Shown: positions 18,943 through 28,464, counted from the stretch's first letter. The stretch is DNA of 64,000 nt from Streptomyces ardesiacus (GCF_003112575.1 NZ_BEWC01000011.1:62001-126000), one strand, 5' to 3'. The notes: generated by a model not told the origin, from the letters alone. Made by a program: numbers and translations.

Positions 18943-19206
18943 ATGGCCGCGAACGCCAAGAAGAACGACGCCACCGGCACCCCGACCCCGGTCGAGTTCA
19001 ACGGAGAGACCTACACCGTGCCGCCGGCGGATGACTGGGACATCGACGTGTTGGAGGCGATCGATGACCAGCGCATCACTCACGCGCTGAAGGCCCTCCT
19101 GGGCGAGGACCAGTACGCGACGTTTCGCAAGCACAACCGCAAGGTGACCGCGCTGGGTGACTTCATGAACGCCGCCCAGGAGGCCGTGAAGGCGGGAAAC
19201 TCCTAG
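18943..19206 (+). CDS. Tail assembly chaperone, short form (G)
   Basis: The 87-aa acidic protein (PPADDWDIDVLEAIDDQRI) lies just upstream of the tape measure gene and ends AVKAGNS. Such proteins coat the tape measure during tail assembly. Its last codons contain the slippery heptamer GGGAAAC, which allows a -1 shift into the downstream frame. AAGGAGACC precedes the ATG. Confidence 0.85.
   Translation: MAANAKKNDATGTPTPVEFNGETYTVPPADDWDIDVLEAIDDQRITHALKALLGEDQYATFRKHNRKVTALGDFMNAAQEAVKAGNS
19194..19200 (+). other. -1 ribosomal frameshift site
   Basis: G GGA AAC fits the X XXY YYZ rule in the zero frame, six bases before the short form's TAG. Slippage joins the short chaperone to the frame ending at 19586, which has no start with a proper ribosome site near its 5' end. 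Lambda G-GT uses GGGAAAG in the same way. Confidence 0.8.
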
Positions 19207-19586
19207 GTCTCCTCCCGCTCCTGGAGGAGTACGGGGATGAGGTGGAGGCAGACCTGGCATTCCGCCAGGTAGACCTCCTGGACCTCTGGCGGGGGAAGAT
19301 CACGCCACGGAAGTTGGACGTGATGATCCGGGGTCTTCCCCCCGATTCCGCTACCCGTATCGCCATGAATGGCAAGGAGCCTCTGTGGTCCCGCACGGAT
19401 TACATCCTGGCGGACCTCATCGACAGCAACAACGCGGTGGCGTGGCTGGTGGCTAACCAGGACGTACCCGCAACCAGGAAGAGCACCTTCCCGGACCCGT
19501 ACCCCCGTCCGGGGGACCAACCCCGTAAGCGGGAGATCACAGCGGCGGACCTCCAGGCGTTCCGCGAACGAACCACTAAGAGGTGA
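19200..19586 (+). CDS. Tail assembly chaperone frameshift extension (GT part)
   Basis: After the -1 slip, reading continues LLGLLPLLEEYGDEVEADLA and on to EITAADLQAFRERTTKR, adding about 128 residues to the short form. The segment FRQVDLLDLWRGKITPRKL is typical of T domains that recruit the tube protein. There is a GTG at 19242, but no good Shine-Dalgarno for separate translation. It ends 3 bp before the tape measure start. Confidence 0.78.
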   Translation, partial: LLGLLPLLEEYGDEVEADLAFRQVDLLDLWRGKITPRKLDVMIRGLPPDSATRIAMNGKEPLWSRTDYILADLIDSNNAVAWLVANQDVPATRKSTFPDPYPRPGDQPRKREITAADLQAFRERTTKR

Positions 19587-19589
19587 CCG

Positions 19590-22500
19590 ATGCCCGCCCC
19601 CGAAATCGCAGTAGCGTACGTCTCCATTGTCCCCTCTCTCCAGGGGTTCCAGGGAGACCTCCGGCGCCAGGTCGTGGGCCCGACCCAGGACGTTGGCCAG
19701 GAGGCGGGGGCCGGGTTCGGTGGAAAGCTGAAGGCCGGCATCGTGGCCGGGGCCATCGCTGCCGGCGCCGTGGCCGCCAAGGCGCTCACCGACGCGTTCG
19801 CACAGGCGGACGTGACCAAGAGGCTCCAGGCACAGCTAGGGGCGACCGGCAAGGACGCTGCCCGGTACGGCAAGGTGGCCGGGCGCCTGTACTCCCAGGG
19901 CGTGGTGGATACGTTCGAGGAGGGTGCGGAGGCCATCCGGGCCACGGTCCAGGGCGGCCTCGTCCCGCCGGACGCCACGAACGCCCAACTGGAATCGATC
20001 GCGACCAAGATGTCCGACGTCTCCACGACGTTCGGCACGGACATGAGCATGCAGACACAGGCCGTGTCAGCCATGCTCAAGAACAAGTTGGCGCCCGATG
20101 CTGAGTCAGCGCTGGACGTCATCGCGTACGGGTTCCAGAAGCTGGGCCCCAACGCGGAGGACCTCCTGGAGACGTTCCAGGAGTACTCCATCCAGCTCCG
20201 GAAGCTGGGCATCGATAGCCACACTGCTCTTGGCCTGTTCCAGCAGGGCCTCCAGGGTGGCGCGCGGGACACGGACATCGTGGCCGATGCGCTGAAGGAA
20301 TTCTCCATTCGGTCCATCGACATGAGCGACAGCTCCCGCGAGGCGTACAAGGCCCTGGGGATGGACGCCAAGGCCATGGAGTCCCTGATTGGCAAGGGTG
20401 GCGAGTCTGCCACCAAGGGGCTGGATATGGTCCTGGACAGACTCCGGGGCATGAAGGACCCCGTGGAGCGCGAGGCCGCAGCGGTCGGACTTTTTGGCAC
20501 CCAGGCTGAGGATCTCGGCAAGGCGCTCTTTGCCCTGGACCCGTCCACGGCGGTGTCCACGCTGGGCAAGGTAGGAGGTTCTGCCAAGCAGATGGGGGAC
20601 ACGCTCCGCAGCGGCCCCCTGTACGAACTCCAGACGCTCAAGCGTGAGCTACAGCAGGGCCTTGTGGAGGCCCTGGGGTCCTACGCCATTCCGGCACTGA
20701 AGGACGGCATCCAGGCCGTCAAGGACATGGCCGCCTGGGGTAAGGACGCGTTCACCTGGGCCCGGGATGCCTCCCCGTGGCTGCTTCCGCTGGCTATCGC
20801 CATCGGTGGCGTAGCGTTCGCGCTGAATGCCCAGGCCATCGCCGGCGCCCTCGCGATGGGCGTGATGGGGCTGTACGGAGCGGCCATGCGTGGCGTGACC
20901 CTGGTCACCCAGGGGTGGGCCGCCGCACAGGCGCTCCTCAACGCGGTCATGGCCCTTAACCCGTTCGTGCTGGTGGCCATCGCCGTAGCGGCGTTCGTCG
21001 CAGCGGTGGTCGTGGCGTACAACAAGGTCGGGTGGTTCCGGGATCTGGTGGACGCGGCTTTCCGCGCTATCGGAGACGTCGCCATGTGGCTCTGGAAGGT
21101 GGCCATCCAGCCTACCTTCAAGCTCATCGGCAACATCTTCATGTGGCTGTACACGCTGGTGGCAGTCATCGTGATCGCGCCCCTCATGCTGGCCGTGAAG
21201 GCCCTGGGGTTGCTATTCGGGTGGCTGTACAAGTCGGCGGTTAAGCCGGCCGTGGACGCCATCGTGGCCGCAGCCAAATGGATGTGGGAAAAGGCCCTCA
21301 AGCCCACGTGGGGCTACATCCAGGCGGGTATCTCCACCCTGGGCGGAGTCGTCAAGTGGCTGTACGACAAGGCGTTCAAGCCTGCCATGGACTCCATCGC
21401 TGCCACCGGCAAGTGGGTGTGGGACAAGGCGCTGAAGCCCACGTTCGGGTACATGCGCAGCGGCGTGGAGGCCATCGCCCAGTCCTTCAAGGACGGCAAG
21501 GACCTCATTGCCAAGCAGTGGCACAAGCTGGAGGACATCGCCAAGGCGCCCGTTGAGTTCGTGATCGATACCGTCTACAACAAGGGAATCGTCCCCCTCT
21601 GGAACAAGGTGGCCGGTGTCGTTGGCGGTAAGAAGCTGGGTGAGTTCAAGGGGTTTGCGCGAGGCGGCATCCTGCCCGGCACGTCCTCCTGGCGCGATGG
21701 GGACGACCAGCTTGTCCCCATGCGCAAGGGCGAGGGCGTCTACGTCTCGGAAGCCATGAAGGACCCGTACGAGCGGGCCCGCCTCCACGCCGTGAACCAG
21801 GCGGCCATGCGCGGGCAGTCGCTGGCCAAGTACCAGGGCGGCCAGGGCTACGCGCTGGGCGGCATCATCGGCTCTGTCAAGGGACTGGTGTCCAGCGCCT
21901 GGGACTGGGGCAAGGACACCGTGGGCGGGTTCCTCTCCAAGGGGTTCAACAAGGTGACCGGCGCCCTGGACGGCATCCCCGGTGCCAACACCGGGTGGGG
22001 CAGCCTCATCAAGGACGTCCCGCTGTCCTGGGTCAAGAGCCTTACCTCTCTGGGCAAGGACAAGGAGAAGAACCTCACCGGGGGCCCTGGTGTTCAGGCT
22101 GCACTCGCCTGGGCCAAGACCCAGGCCGGCAAGCCGTACCAGTGGGGCGGAGCGGGCAACCCTTCGTGGGACTGCTCCGGCTTCATGGCCGGTATCCAGA
22201 AGAAGATCATGGGGCAGAACCCCAATGGTCGTCTGTGGGCTACCGGCGCGTTCCGTGGGGACACGGCCCCTGCCGGGTGGGTGCGCAACCTCAAGTCACC
22301 GTTCATGATCGGCATTACCAACGCCAACAAGGGCCACACGGCCGGCACCCTCGCGGGTGTCAACGTGGAGTCACGCGGAGGCGCGGGTGTGGTGGTCGGG
22401 TCCGGTGCCCGGGGGTACAACTCCAGCCTGTTCACCGACGTCTACGGATTCGCTCCGGCCAAGAAGTACGACAACGGCGGGTGGCTCATGCCCGGCGCCC

Positions 22501-22727
22501 GGCAGACCCGGAACGAGACTGGCAAGCCTGAGCCCGTGTTCACGGCCTCCCAGTGGTCCAGTATCCACACGCTGGCCTCCCGGGGGGCGTCGAACGGCCT
22601 CACCGACGGCGCACGGCTGGTCCTGGTGACGGAGGGCGGGACGTTCGAAGCATACGTTGACTCGCGCGCCGATGGGCGCATTCACAAGGGTCTGGTGGAA
22701 CCAGCCGACCTGGGAAGGAACCTGTAA
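19590..22727 (+). CDS. Tape measure protein with NlpC/P60 domain
   Basis: The 1045-aa protein sets tail length. The N-terminal third is an Ala/Gln-rich helical tape. Hydrophobic segments lie near residues 395-475 and 520-550, and imperfect repeats of a KWxWDKALKPTxGY unit lie around 545-630. The C-terminal third has an NlpC/P60 peptidase signature: YQWGGAGNPSWDCSG with the catalytic Cys, and a later GHTAG with the likely His. This would let the tail tip open the cell wall at DNA entry. Confidence 0.93.
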   Translation: MPAPEIAVAYVSIVPSLQGFQGDLRRQVVGPTQDVGQEAGAGFGGKLKAGIVAGAIAAGAVAAKALTDAFAQADVTKRLQAQLGATGKDAARYGKVAGRLYSQGVVDTFEEGAEAIRATVQGGLVPPDATNAQLESIATKMSDVSTTFGTDMSMQTQAVSAMLKNKLAPDAESALDVIAYGFQKLGPNAEDLLETFQEYSIQLRKLGIDSHTALGLFQQGLQGGARDTDIVADALKEFSIRSIDMSDSSREAYKALGMDAKAMESLIGKGGESATKGLDMVLDRLRGMKDPVEREAAAVGLFGTQAEDLGKALFALDPSTAVSTLGKVGGSAKQMGDTLRSGPLYELQTLKRELQQGLVEALGSYAIPALKDGIQAVKDMAAWGKDAFTWARDASPWLLPLAIAIGGVAFALNAQAIAGALAMGVMGLYGAAMRGVTLVTQGWAAAQALLNAVMALNPFVLVAIAVAAFVAAVVVAYNKVGWFRDLVDAAFRAIGDVAMWLWKVAIQPTFKLIGNIFMWLYTLVAVIVIAPLMLAVKALGLLFGWLYKSAVKPAVDAIVAAAKWMWEKALKPTWGYIQAGISTLGGVVKWLYDKAFKPAMDSIAATGKWVWDKALKPTFGYMRSGVEAIAQSFKDGKDLIAKQWHKLEDIAKAPVEFVIDTVYNKGIVPLWNKVAGVVGGKKLGEFKGFARGGILPGTSSWRDGDDQLVPMRKGEGVYVSEAMKDPYERARLHAVNQAAMRGQSLAKYQGGQGYALGGIIGSVKGLVSSAWDWGKDTVGGFLSKGFNKVTGALDGIPGANTGWGSLIKDVPLSWVKSLTSLGKDKEKNLTGGPGVQAALAWAKTQAGKPYQWGGAGNPSWDCSGFMAGIQKKIMGQNPNGRLWATGAFRGDTAPAGWVRNLKSPFMIGITNANKGHTAGTLAGVNVESRGGAGVVVGSGARGYNSSLFTDVYGFAPAKKYDNGGWLMPGARQTRNETGKPEPVFTASQWSSIHTLASRGASNGLTDGARLVLVTEGGTFEAYVDSRADGRIHKGLVEPADLGRNL

Positions 22728-22934
22728 GTGAGTACACCCGACGAGGGGTCCATCGTCATCACGGACCCGTACGAGATCCCCCGCACGGAGGAGACCGTCA
22801 ATGAGAACGGGGAGACCGTGATCATCGGCTACCCGTCGGACGGGGCCATCCCGGTGAGCACAGAGGGCGACACATCCGGCGATGAGGTCCCGGGGCCCGT
22901 GCCCGGAGACGGCAGTGAGCCGATCGGGGTCTGA
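22728..22934 (+). CDS. Small acidic tail-region protein
   Basis: The 68-aa GTG-started protein begins immediately after the tape measure stop. It is Glu/Pro/Gly-rich (EETVNENGETVIIGYPSDGA) with no Lys and no membrane segment. The function is unknown; it may be a small tail-tip or assembly factor. No family is recognised. Confidence 0.6.
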   Translation: MSTPDEGSIVITDPYEIPRTEETVNENGETVIIGYPSDGAIPVSTEGDTSGDEVPGPVPGDGSEPIGV

Positions 22935-22947
22935 GTCTCCAGCCTGG

Positions 22948-22971
22948 CCACCTCCTCACGTGAGGAGGTGG
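22948..22971. repeat. CTCACGTGAG palindrome, copy 4
   Basis: A fully symmetric 24-bp copy lies between the small acidic gene and the large minor tail gene. Confidence 0.8.
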
Positions 22972-22993
22972 CCCCTACCTTGAGGGGAAGCTA

Positions 22994-25252
22994 GTGGCGT
23001 TCGCCAATCCCAACCTGCTGCCGGTGGACGCCTCCACCTTCGAAGGAACCGCGCACGCGTGGATCGATCCCGTCAACGCCACGCTGGCCGTCGTAACCAA
23101 CACGTTCCTGTCGGGCGCCAAGTCCCTCAGGCTCACGGCCACCGCTGCGGGCACGATGAGCGCGTCCACGCCCTACGTGACCAGCACGGTGCAGGCGGGT
23201 AAGACGTACGTCTCCAGAGTCCCGCTAAGAGTCAACACCGCCAGCGCGGGCAAGACGGCCACGGCCCGCATGGCGTTCTACGGGGACGGAAGTACGGTCC
23301 TTGGCTCTACGGACGTGGTTGTCAACCTGCACGCCACCAGCACCGGATGGGTCACCAACAACTTCCCCACGGTGTCCATGGTGGCCCCCGCCGGCGCCAC
23401 GCGGGTACGGGTGATCCTGACCATCACCGGCCTCGCTGCTGGCGAGATCATCAACGTTGATGACGTGTACCTGGGGGAGGCCCCGGTCATCCCGGGCAAC
23501 CTCTACCCGTACACGGTCCAGTCGATGGAAACCGGCGTGTCCGACTGGGTATCCAGCGGCTCCACGTACGCCACGCTGACATGGGGGTCCGGTACGCGGA
23601 GCGACGGGTACCGGTGCCTGGGCATCACGGCCAACACCGTGGGATTCCAGTACGCCCGGACCGTCAACCAGGTCCCGGTCACCCCCGGCAAGGAGTACGT
23701 GGGGGAGTTCTGGTTGTACTCAGCGGTGGCCACCAGCGTGGATCTGCTCATCCTGTGGTCGGACGCCTCGGGTGCGGAGGTCGGTCGCCTCACAGTAAGC
23801 CGGCCGGCAAGCGGGGGCGCCTGGGCGTACCTGGTGGGTGTGGGGACTGCTCCCAGCAACGCCACCCAGGCACGCCTCTGGTGCCGTCCCACCTCCACCG
23901 CCGTGGGTGACACGTTCTACCTGGATGAGGTCGCCCTCAAGCCGTCCCCCAGTCCCGCCAACAACCTGTTGACGTACGACGAATACTCCACGGAATCCAC
24001 GCTGCCCCCGTGGACCTGGAGCGGGGGCACGAACGAGCGGAGCTACTTCACGTCCAACCTCACGGACGGCAAGTACGTGCACCGTATCAACCCGGACGGT
24101 CCTGGCGTCATCACGGGCACCATGGATCGCCTGGTCCCCGTGACGGAGGGCGAGACGTACCAGCTCCGCACGCTGGTGCTCCACCGGAACAACACCGGCC
24201 AGGTCACCAACCTGACAGCGCGCGTGCATATCGACTGGTACGCCGAAGACGGGACCATGGTCCAGGCGGACAGCCCGGATCAGTACGTCACGGTCTCGTC
24301 GGCAGACCAGTACTACGGGGTGCTTCTGGGGGAGACTCGGACATGCCCGAAGGGGGCCACCCGGGCCCGCCTGGGGGTGGACATCGACCACCGGAACACG
24401 GTGGCAGAGTACTACCTCCTGGACAAGTTCGAGTTCTTCGCGTCTGACTCGCTGTACTCCATCACGGTGAGCGACGACAAGGGCTCTGTGGTCCTCCAGA
24501 TCGGCCATTCGCCGGCGGGGGCGGCCACCCTCTCCATCCAGCGCGTGGACGAGGACGGCTCCATCACGTTCATCCGTGGCTACGGGCAGGAGTACAACCG
24601 GGCCCCGTTCGCGGCACCCACTCTCGCGGAGGACCATGAGGTCCCGCTGGGTAGCCGCGTCTGGTACCTCCTGGAGTGGTTCAACGCGTCGGGGTCGATG
24701 GTCAGCCGGATTCTCACCCAGACCATCACGGGCCCCGTCCTGGGGGACGGGGATTACGTGTGGTTCAAGTCGCCAGGGCTGCCGGCGCTGAACGTCACCG
24801 TGATGATGGAGGACGCTCCCACGTGGGAGCGTGCCGCCCGCAAGACGTCGCTGGCCATCGTGGGGCGCCGTAACCCGGTGGACATCAGCGACGTGCGCGG
24901 GGGCCGGACCGGGAGTCTGTCCGTGCTGGTGTGGGACGAGTCCAGCAACACCATGTTTGACCAGCTCCTGGACTCGGGCCTCCCGGTGCTCATCCAGGCC
25001 ATGCCCGGGTACGGCATCCCGGGGAACCTCTACCTCTCCATCAACGACGTCTCAGCGGCCAACGTCCTGGGTGTCGCGAATGAGGAGGGGTGGCGCTGGA
25101 CCCTGGCCGTCAACGAAATCGATCGGCCGGAGGGTGGTCTCCAGGGGTCTGCCACGCGCACGTGGCAGGACGTCATGGACAGTAACGCCGACTGGGCCGC
25201 CGTGGACGCCAAGTACCCGTCATGGGCGGGGGTCCTTACCAACAACATCTGA
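22994..25252 (+). CDS. Minor tail protein with tandem carbohydrate-binding-like modules
   Basis: The 752-aa protein, GTG at 22994 after GAGGGGAAG. Three jelly-roll-like modules of 150-170 residues are visible; each starts near NLLP/NLYP/NNLL and ends with a YLDEVAL- or INVDDVYLGE-type strand, like CBM-type carbohydrate-binding modules. The C-terminal 250 residues are a different, tail-attached domain (ITVSDDKGSVVLQIGHSPAG). It probably binds cell-surface glycans. Confidence 0.75.
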   Translation: MAFANPNLLPVDASTFEGTAHAWIDPVNATLAVVTNTFLSGAKSLRLTATAAGTMSASTPYVTSTVQAGKTYVSRVPLRVNTASAGKTATARMAFYGDGSTVLGSTDVVVNLHATSTGWVTNNFPTVSMVAPAGATRVRVILTITGLAAGEIINVDDVYLGEAPVIPGNLYPYTVQSMETGVSDWVSSGSTYATLTWGSGTRSDGYRCLGITANTVGFQYARTVNQVPVTPGKEYVGEFWLYSAVATSVDLLILWSDASGAEVGRLTVSRPASGGAWAYLVGVGTAPSNATQARLWCRPTSTAVGDTFYLDEVALKPSPSPANNLLTYDEYSTESTLPPWTWSGGTNERSYFTSNLTDGKYVHRINPDGPGVITGTMDRLVPVTEGETYQLRTLVLHRNNTGQVTNLTARVHIDWYAEDGTMVQADSPDQYVTVSSADQYYGVLLGETRTCPKGATRARLGVDIDHRNTVAEYYLLDKFEFFASDSLYSITVSDDKGSVVLQIGHSPAGAATLSIQRVDEDGSITFIRGYGQEYNRAPFAAPTLAEDHEVPLGSRVWYLLEWFNASGSMVSRILTQTITGPVLGDGDYVWFKSPGLPALNVTVMMEDAPTWERAARKTSLAIVGRRNPVDISDVRGGRTGSLSVLVWDESSNTMFDQLLDSGLPVLIQAMPGYGIPGNLYLSINDVSAANVLGVANEEGWRWTLAVNEIDRPEGGLQGSATRTWQDVMDSNADWAAVDAKYPSWAGVLTNNI

Positions 25253-25266
25253 TCCGGAGGGCACTG

Positions 25267-26388
25267 ATGCTTCCCACCTCCAGCCGCTGGGCTCCAGCCC
25301 TCACCGGGGCCCACGGCCTGGCCGTGAAGGTCAGTGCCCTCTTGGGCGGTGTTGTCACCAAGGAGTCCATCCGGTTCTCAGACGGCTCCGTGAAGGTGGA
25401 CCGGGGCAGCGAGACGCGCCGTTCGCTCACCCTCACCGTGCCCAACCCGCGAGACTTCCCCGTGAGCCCCACGGACACTTTCGGGGTGTACGGGCAACAG
25501 CTCTACGTGGAGAGGGGCGTCCGGTACCTGGACGGCACTGAGGAGCGCGTCCCGCTCGGCGTGTTCGTCATCACGGCCGTATCCGGCAACGTCCATGAGG
25601 GCCCGCTGACCATCGCGGGGGCCGGCATGGAGGTCCTGGTCCGTCGCTCCAAGTACGAGACCGCAGCGAGCACCGGAGGCCGCACGGCCACCCAGTTCGT
25701 CCAGGCGGCCCTCCAGGAGGCCATCCCGGGCGCCTCGCTGGTGTCCACGGCATCGCGAGGTTCGTCCTCGCTGGCCACCAAGACGTGGGACCCGGACACC
25801 GATCGCTGGACGGCCATTCGCGAGGTCGCGACCTCCATCGGAGCGGAGGTCTACTGCGACGCCTACGGCACGTTCCGCATGGTGGACATCCCGGACCCCG
25901 ACGTCCTTGGTTCTCCCGTGTGGAACGTGAACGCCGGCCCCAGGGGCGTCATGGTCTCAGCGGAGATTGCGCTGTCCAGTGATGACGTCTTCAACAAGGT
26001 GATCGTGACGGGGGAGAACTCCTCCGACAACACGCCCCCCGTGATGGGTACGGCCACCATCACGGACGCCACGGACCCACTCCGGTACGGAGGGGCGTTC
26101 GGCAAGGTCACCAAGCGCGTGTCCTCCAGCCTGGTAACCACGGCAGTCCAGGCCACGAACATGGCCAACTCGCTCCTTCGCAAGTACCGGCAAGCGAACC
26201 GGTCCGTCACCCTTCGGGCCGTACCGAACCCCGCCCTGGACGCCGGCGACTGGATTCGCGCTGACTACGGTCCCGTACTCCCTCCCGAACTCCACCTTGT
26301 CCAGTCGTTCGAAATCCCGCTGTCTGTGAACGGAGGGGCGTCCACCATCGCCACCGTGAGCGGGCGCACTGACCAGGGGGCCACGTGA
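25267..26388 (+). CDS. Tail protein, DUF5047-like
   Basis: The 373-aa protein begins MLPTSSRWAPALTGAHGLAV, which I associate with DUF5047 proteins of Streptomyces phages. Its RSLTLTVPNPRDFP and APAL...VKVS blocks resemble tail-hub proteins (distal tail or gp27-like fold). The ATG at 25267 has GGAGGG upstream and overlaps no other start signal. Its 3' end overlaps the next gene by 4 bp. Confidence 0.7.
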   Translation: MLPTSSRWAPALTGAHGLAVKVSALLGGVVTKESIRFSDGSVKVDRGSETRRSLTLTVPNPRDFPVSPTDTFGVYGQQLYVERGVRYLDGTEERVPLGVFVITAVSGNVHEGPLTIAGAGMEVLVRRSKYETAASTGGRTATQFVQAALQEAIPGASLVSTASRGSSSLATKTWDPDTDRWTAIREVATSIGAEVYCDAYGTFRMVDIPDPDVLGSPVWNVNAGPRGVMVSAEIALSSDDVFNKVIVTGENSSDNTPPVMGTATITDATDPLRYGGAFGKVTKRVSSSLVTTAVQATNMANSLLRKYRQANRSVTLRAVPNPALDAGDWIRADYGPVLPPELHLVQSFEIPLSVNGGASTIATVSGRTDQGAT

Positions 26389-26642
26389 CCACCCAGTTTG
26401 ACCGCATCGTGACCGCCGTACTCCGGGCCGTGAGGACCTCCGGCCTCCTGGAGGCCAACACCCTCTCAGCGGTCGTGTCCGTCGTGAACTCGGACGGCAC
26501 CGTAGACGTCACCCGGAACGACAGCACCTACCCACGGGTCCGGCGCCTCTCCGGCTACTCATCGCCCTCCGTCGGCCAGCGCGTGATCATCCAGAAGACC
26601 TCCGCCGGCTGGGTGTGCCTGGGCGCGTACCTCACCTCTTGA
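26385..26642 (+). CDS. Small tail-hub (OB-fold-like) protein
   Basis: The 85-aa protein starts with a GTG overlapping the previous stop. An N-terminal helix is followed by strands VVSVVNSDGTVDVTRNDSTY and QRVIIQKTSAGWVCLG, the pattern of a small OB-fold as in gp5-like tail spike bases. The role is inferred from position and strand pattern. Confidence 0.6.
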   Translation: MTTQFDRIVTAVLRAVRTSGLLEANTLSAVVSVVNSDGTVDVTRNDSTYPRVRRLSGYSSPSVGQRVIIQKTSAGWVCLGAYLTS

Positions 26643-26667
26643 CCACCTACCACCCGGGAGTGCTTCC

Positions 26668-27288
26668 GTGGCTCTGACAGACCCGTACGGCCAGAACGTC
26701 CCATACTCCACCATGACCGACCAGGCGAACGCTCAGACGCTGGGCCAGGGCCTGGTGGAGAACATCGTGCCCCGCACCGTGATGCGGTTCCCGTCCGCCA
26801 ACGTGCGCGGGGCAACCATCTTGAAGCCTGTCGCCGGCATGCTGTCCTGGCTCCAGGACGTCCGGAAGCTGGAGGTCTACGACGGCACCGGCTGGTCCAC
26901 CGTGACCGCCGGCACATCAGCGTGGAAGACCATTACTCCGGCCGCTGACATCTACACCCACAACGGCAACTCGCAGGGGACGTTCCAGTACCGGCTTGTG
27001 AACCTGTTCGGGGAGTTGGGTCTCATGTTCCGTGGGGGCCTGAACGTGTCCTACCCGACCCCGAACGGAGTGCTCCCCGGCGGTGGCCGGTTGAACCAGG
27101 CGGTTCTCCCCGTGGAGGCACGTCCGGCTTCCCTCCGCACGGTGGTCGTGCCGTGCTCCGACGTCAACTCCACCCGCATCACGCTGAAGCTGGACATCAC
27201 CAAGGACGGCATCCTCAACCTCGTTGGTACGGACTCAAACAGTAAGCCGCCGTGGGTGGGCTTCAACGGCGTTTTCACCTCACTCTGA
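26668..27288 (+). CDS. Tail tip / putative receptor-binding protein
   Basis: The 206-aa protein starts at GTG 26668 after GGGAGTGCTTCC. An N-terminal helix region is followed by a Trp-containing linker (MLSWLQDVRKLEVYDGTGWS) and a beta-rich C-terminal domain (QYRLVNLFGELGLMFRGGLN), like the short host-recognition domains at the end of actinophage tail operons. It is the last tail gene before lysis. Confidence 0.6.
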   Translation: MALTDPYGQNVPYSTMTDQANAQTLGQGLVENIVPRTVMRFPSANVRGATILKPVAGMLSWLQDVRKLEVYDGTGWSTVTAGTSAWKTITPAADIYTHNGNSQGTFQYRLVNLFGELGLMFRGGLNVSYPTPNGVLPGGGRLNQAVLPVEARPASLRTVVVPCSDVNSTRITLKLDITKDGILNLVGTDSNSKPPWVGFNGVFTSL

Positions 27289-27307
27289 CCTACCCCCACA
27301 CCCGCAC

Positions 27308-27335
27308 GCCCTGGTCCAGTCGGCCAGGGCTTTCT
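27308..27335 (+). terminator. Terminator between tail and lysis genes
   Basis: GCCCTGG pairs with CCAGGGC over a 9-nt loop and is followed by TTTCT. Confidence 0.65.
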
Positions 27336-27356
27336 CATGCCCAGGGAGGGCCACCC

Positions 27357-28190
27357 ATGAGCAACGCTTCGAAGATAGTCAGCATCGCCAAGGGAGAGGT
27401 TGGCTACCGGGAGGGCAAGACCGGTTCCAGCTACAACAACAAGCAGAAGTACTCCGGCCAGGTCCCGGGCCTGGAGTGGTCGAACTTCCAGCCGTGGTGT
27501 GCCACGTTCGTCTCCTGGGCGGCCATGAAGGCCGGCGTGGAGTCGCTGTACCCGCGCACGGCCTCCTGCCTGGTCGGTGCTGCCTGGTTCAAGAAGCTGG
27601 GCCGCTGGAGTGAGTACCCTGCCGTCGGCGCCCAGGTCTTCTACGGACCGAACGGTGGGACCCACACCGGCCTGGTCTACGACTACGACGCCACGTACGT
27701 CTACACCGTGGAGGGCAACACCAACGACTCCGGCAGCGCGGAGGGCAACGGCGTGTACCTCAAGAAGCGTCGGCGCCGGGACGCGTACGTGTACGGCTAC
27801 GGCTACCCCAAGTTCTCCGACGGCATCAAGTCGGCGGACCCCAAGTACGCCAAGGAGGCCCCCAAGGCTCCGGCCAAGCCCAAGCCGGCGTCCAAGCCGT
27901 CCGTGTCGCTGGCCCACATCAAGGCAGCGCGCGCCAAGGACATGCCGGCCAAGACCGGCCACACCACCTACCCGGCGGAGGTCAAGCTGGTGGAGGCCGC
28001 GCTGAAGGCGGAGGGCCTCATGGCCGGCACCTACGCCAATGACGGCTCCTGGGGCACTACGACCCAGAACGCGTACGACACGTTCCGGCGCCGGGTGATG
28101 GGCCTCACGGGCAAGGATGCCGTGGGTGAGCCCGGCATGGCCTCGCTGTCCAAGCTGGGCAGCCGTCACGGATTCACGGTGAAGGCGTGA
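27357..28190 (+). CDS. Endolysin (CHAP amidase/endopeptidase)
   Basis: The 277-aa peptidoglycan hydrolase has an N-terminal CHAP domain with Cys in FQPWCATFVSWAA, His in GTHTGLVYDYD and the polar partner in VEGNTND. A KAPAKPKPASKPS linker follows, then a C-terminal peptidoglycan-binding-like repeat (YPAEVKLVEAALKAEGLMAG... YANDGSWGTTTQNAYDTFRR). It has no signal peptide, so release depends on the holins encoded next. CAGGGAGGG precedes the ATG. Confidence 0.92.
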   Translation: MSNASKIVSIAKGEVGYREGKTGSSYNNKQKYSGQVPGLEWSNFQPWCATFVSWAAMKAGVESLYPRTASCLVGAAWFKKLGRWSEYPAVGAQVFYGPNGGTHTGLVYDYDATYVYTVEGNTNDSGSAEGNGVYLKKRRRRDAYVYGYGYPKFSDGIKSADPKYAKEAPKAPAKPKPASKPSVSLAHIKAARAKDMPAKTGHTTYPAEVKLVEAALKAEGLMAGTYANDGSWGTTTQNAYDTFRRRVMGLTGKDAVGEPGMASLSKLGSRHGFTVKA

Positions 28191-28438
28191 CCGAACGCGA
28201 ACCCCAGGACCCGCTTGGCGTACACATTGGCGCCCGTGAGATCTACGACCAGTTGGTAGGGATGCGTGAGGACGTGCGCTCCCTGGTCCAGGACCGGGAA
28301 GACACGGACCGCACGCTGGCCGATCATGAGGAACGCATCCGCAAGGTGGAGCGCCTCCAGTACGCGGCGCCCGTGGGGGCCATCACCGGCCTCCTGGGCG
28401 GGCTCGCTGCCGTAGCTAAGGCAATGGGCATCATCTGA
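28187..28438 (+). CDS. Coiled-coil membrane protein (holin-associated)
   Basis: The 83-aa protein starts with a GTG overlapping the endolysin stop. A charged coiled coil (residues 20-58, LVGMREDVRSLVQDREDTDR) precedes one hydrophobic segment, VGAITGLLGGLAAVAKAMGI, at the C terminus. This topology resembles XhlA-type holin partners and is common beside actinophage holins. Confidence 0.72.
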   Translation: MTEREPQDPLGVHIGAREIYDQLVGMREDVRSLVQDREDTDRTLADHEERIRKVERLQYAAPVGAITGLLGGLAAVAKAMGII

Positions 28439-28440
28439 CC

Positions 28441-28464
28441 CCACCTCCTCACGTGAGGTGGTGG
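28441..28464. repeat. CTCACGTGAG palindrome, copy 5
   Basis: A 24-bp copy with one mismatched pair lies between the two lysis membrane-protein genes, 20 bp before the holin start. Confidence 0.8.
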
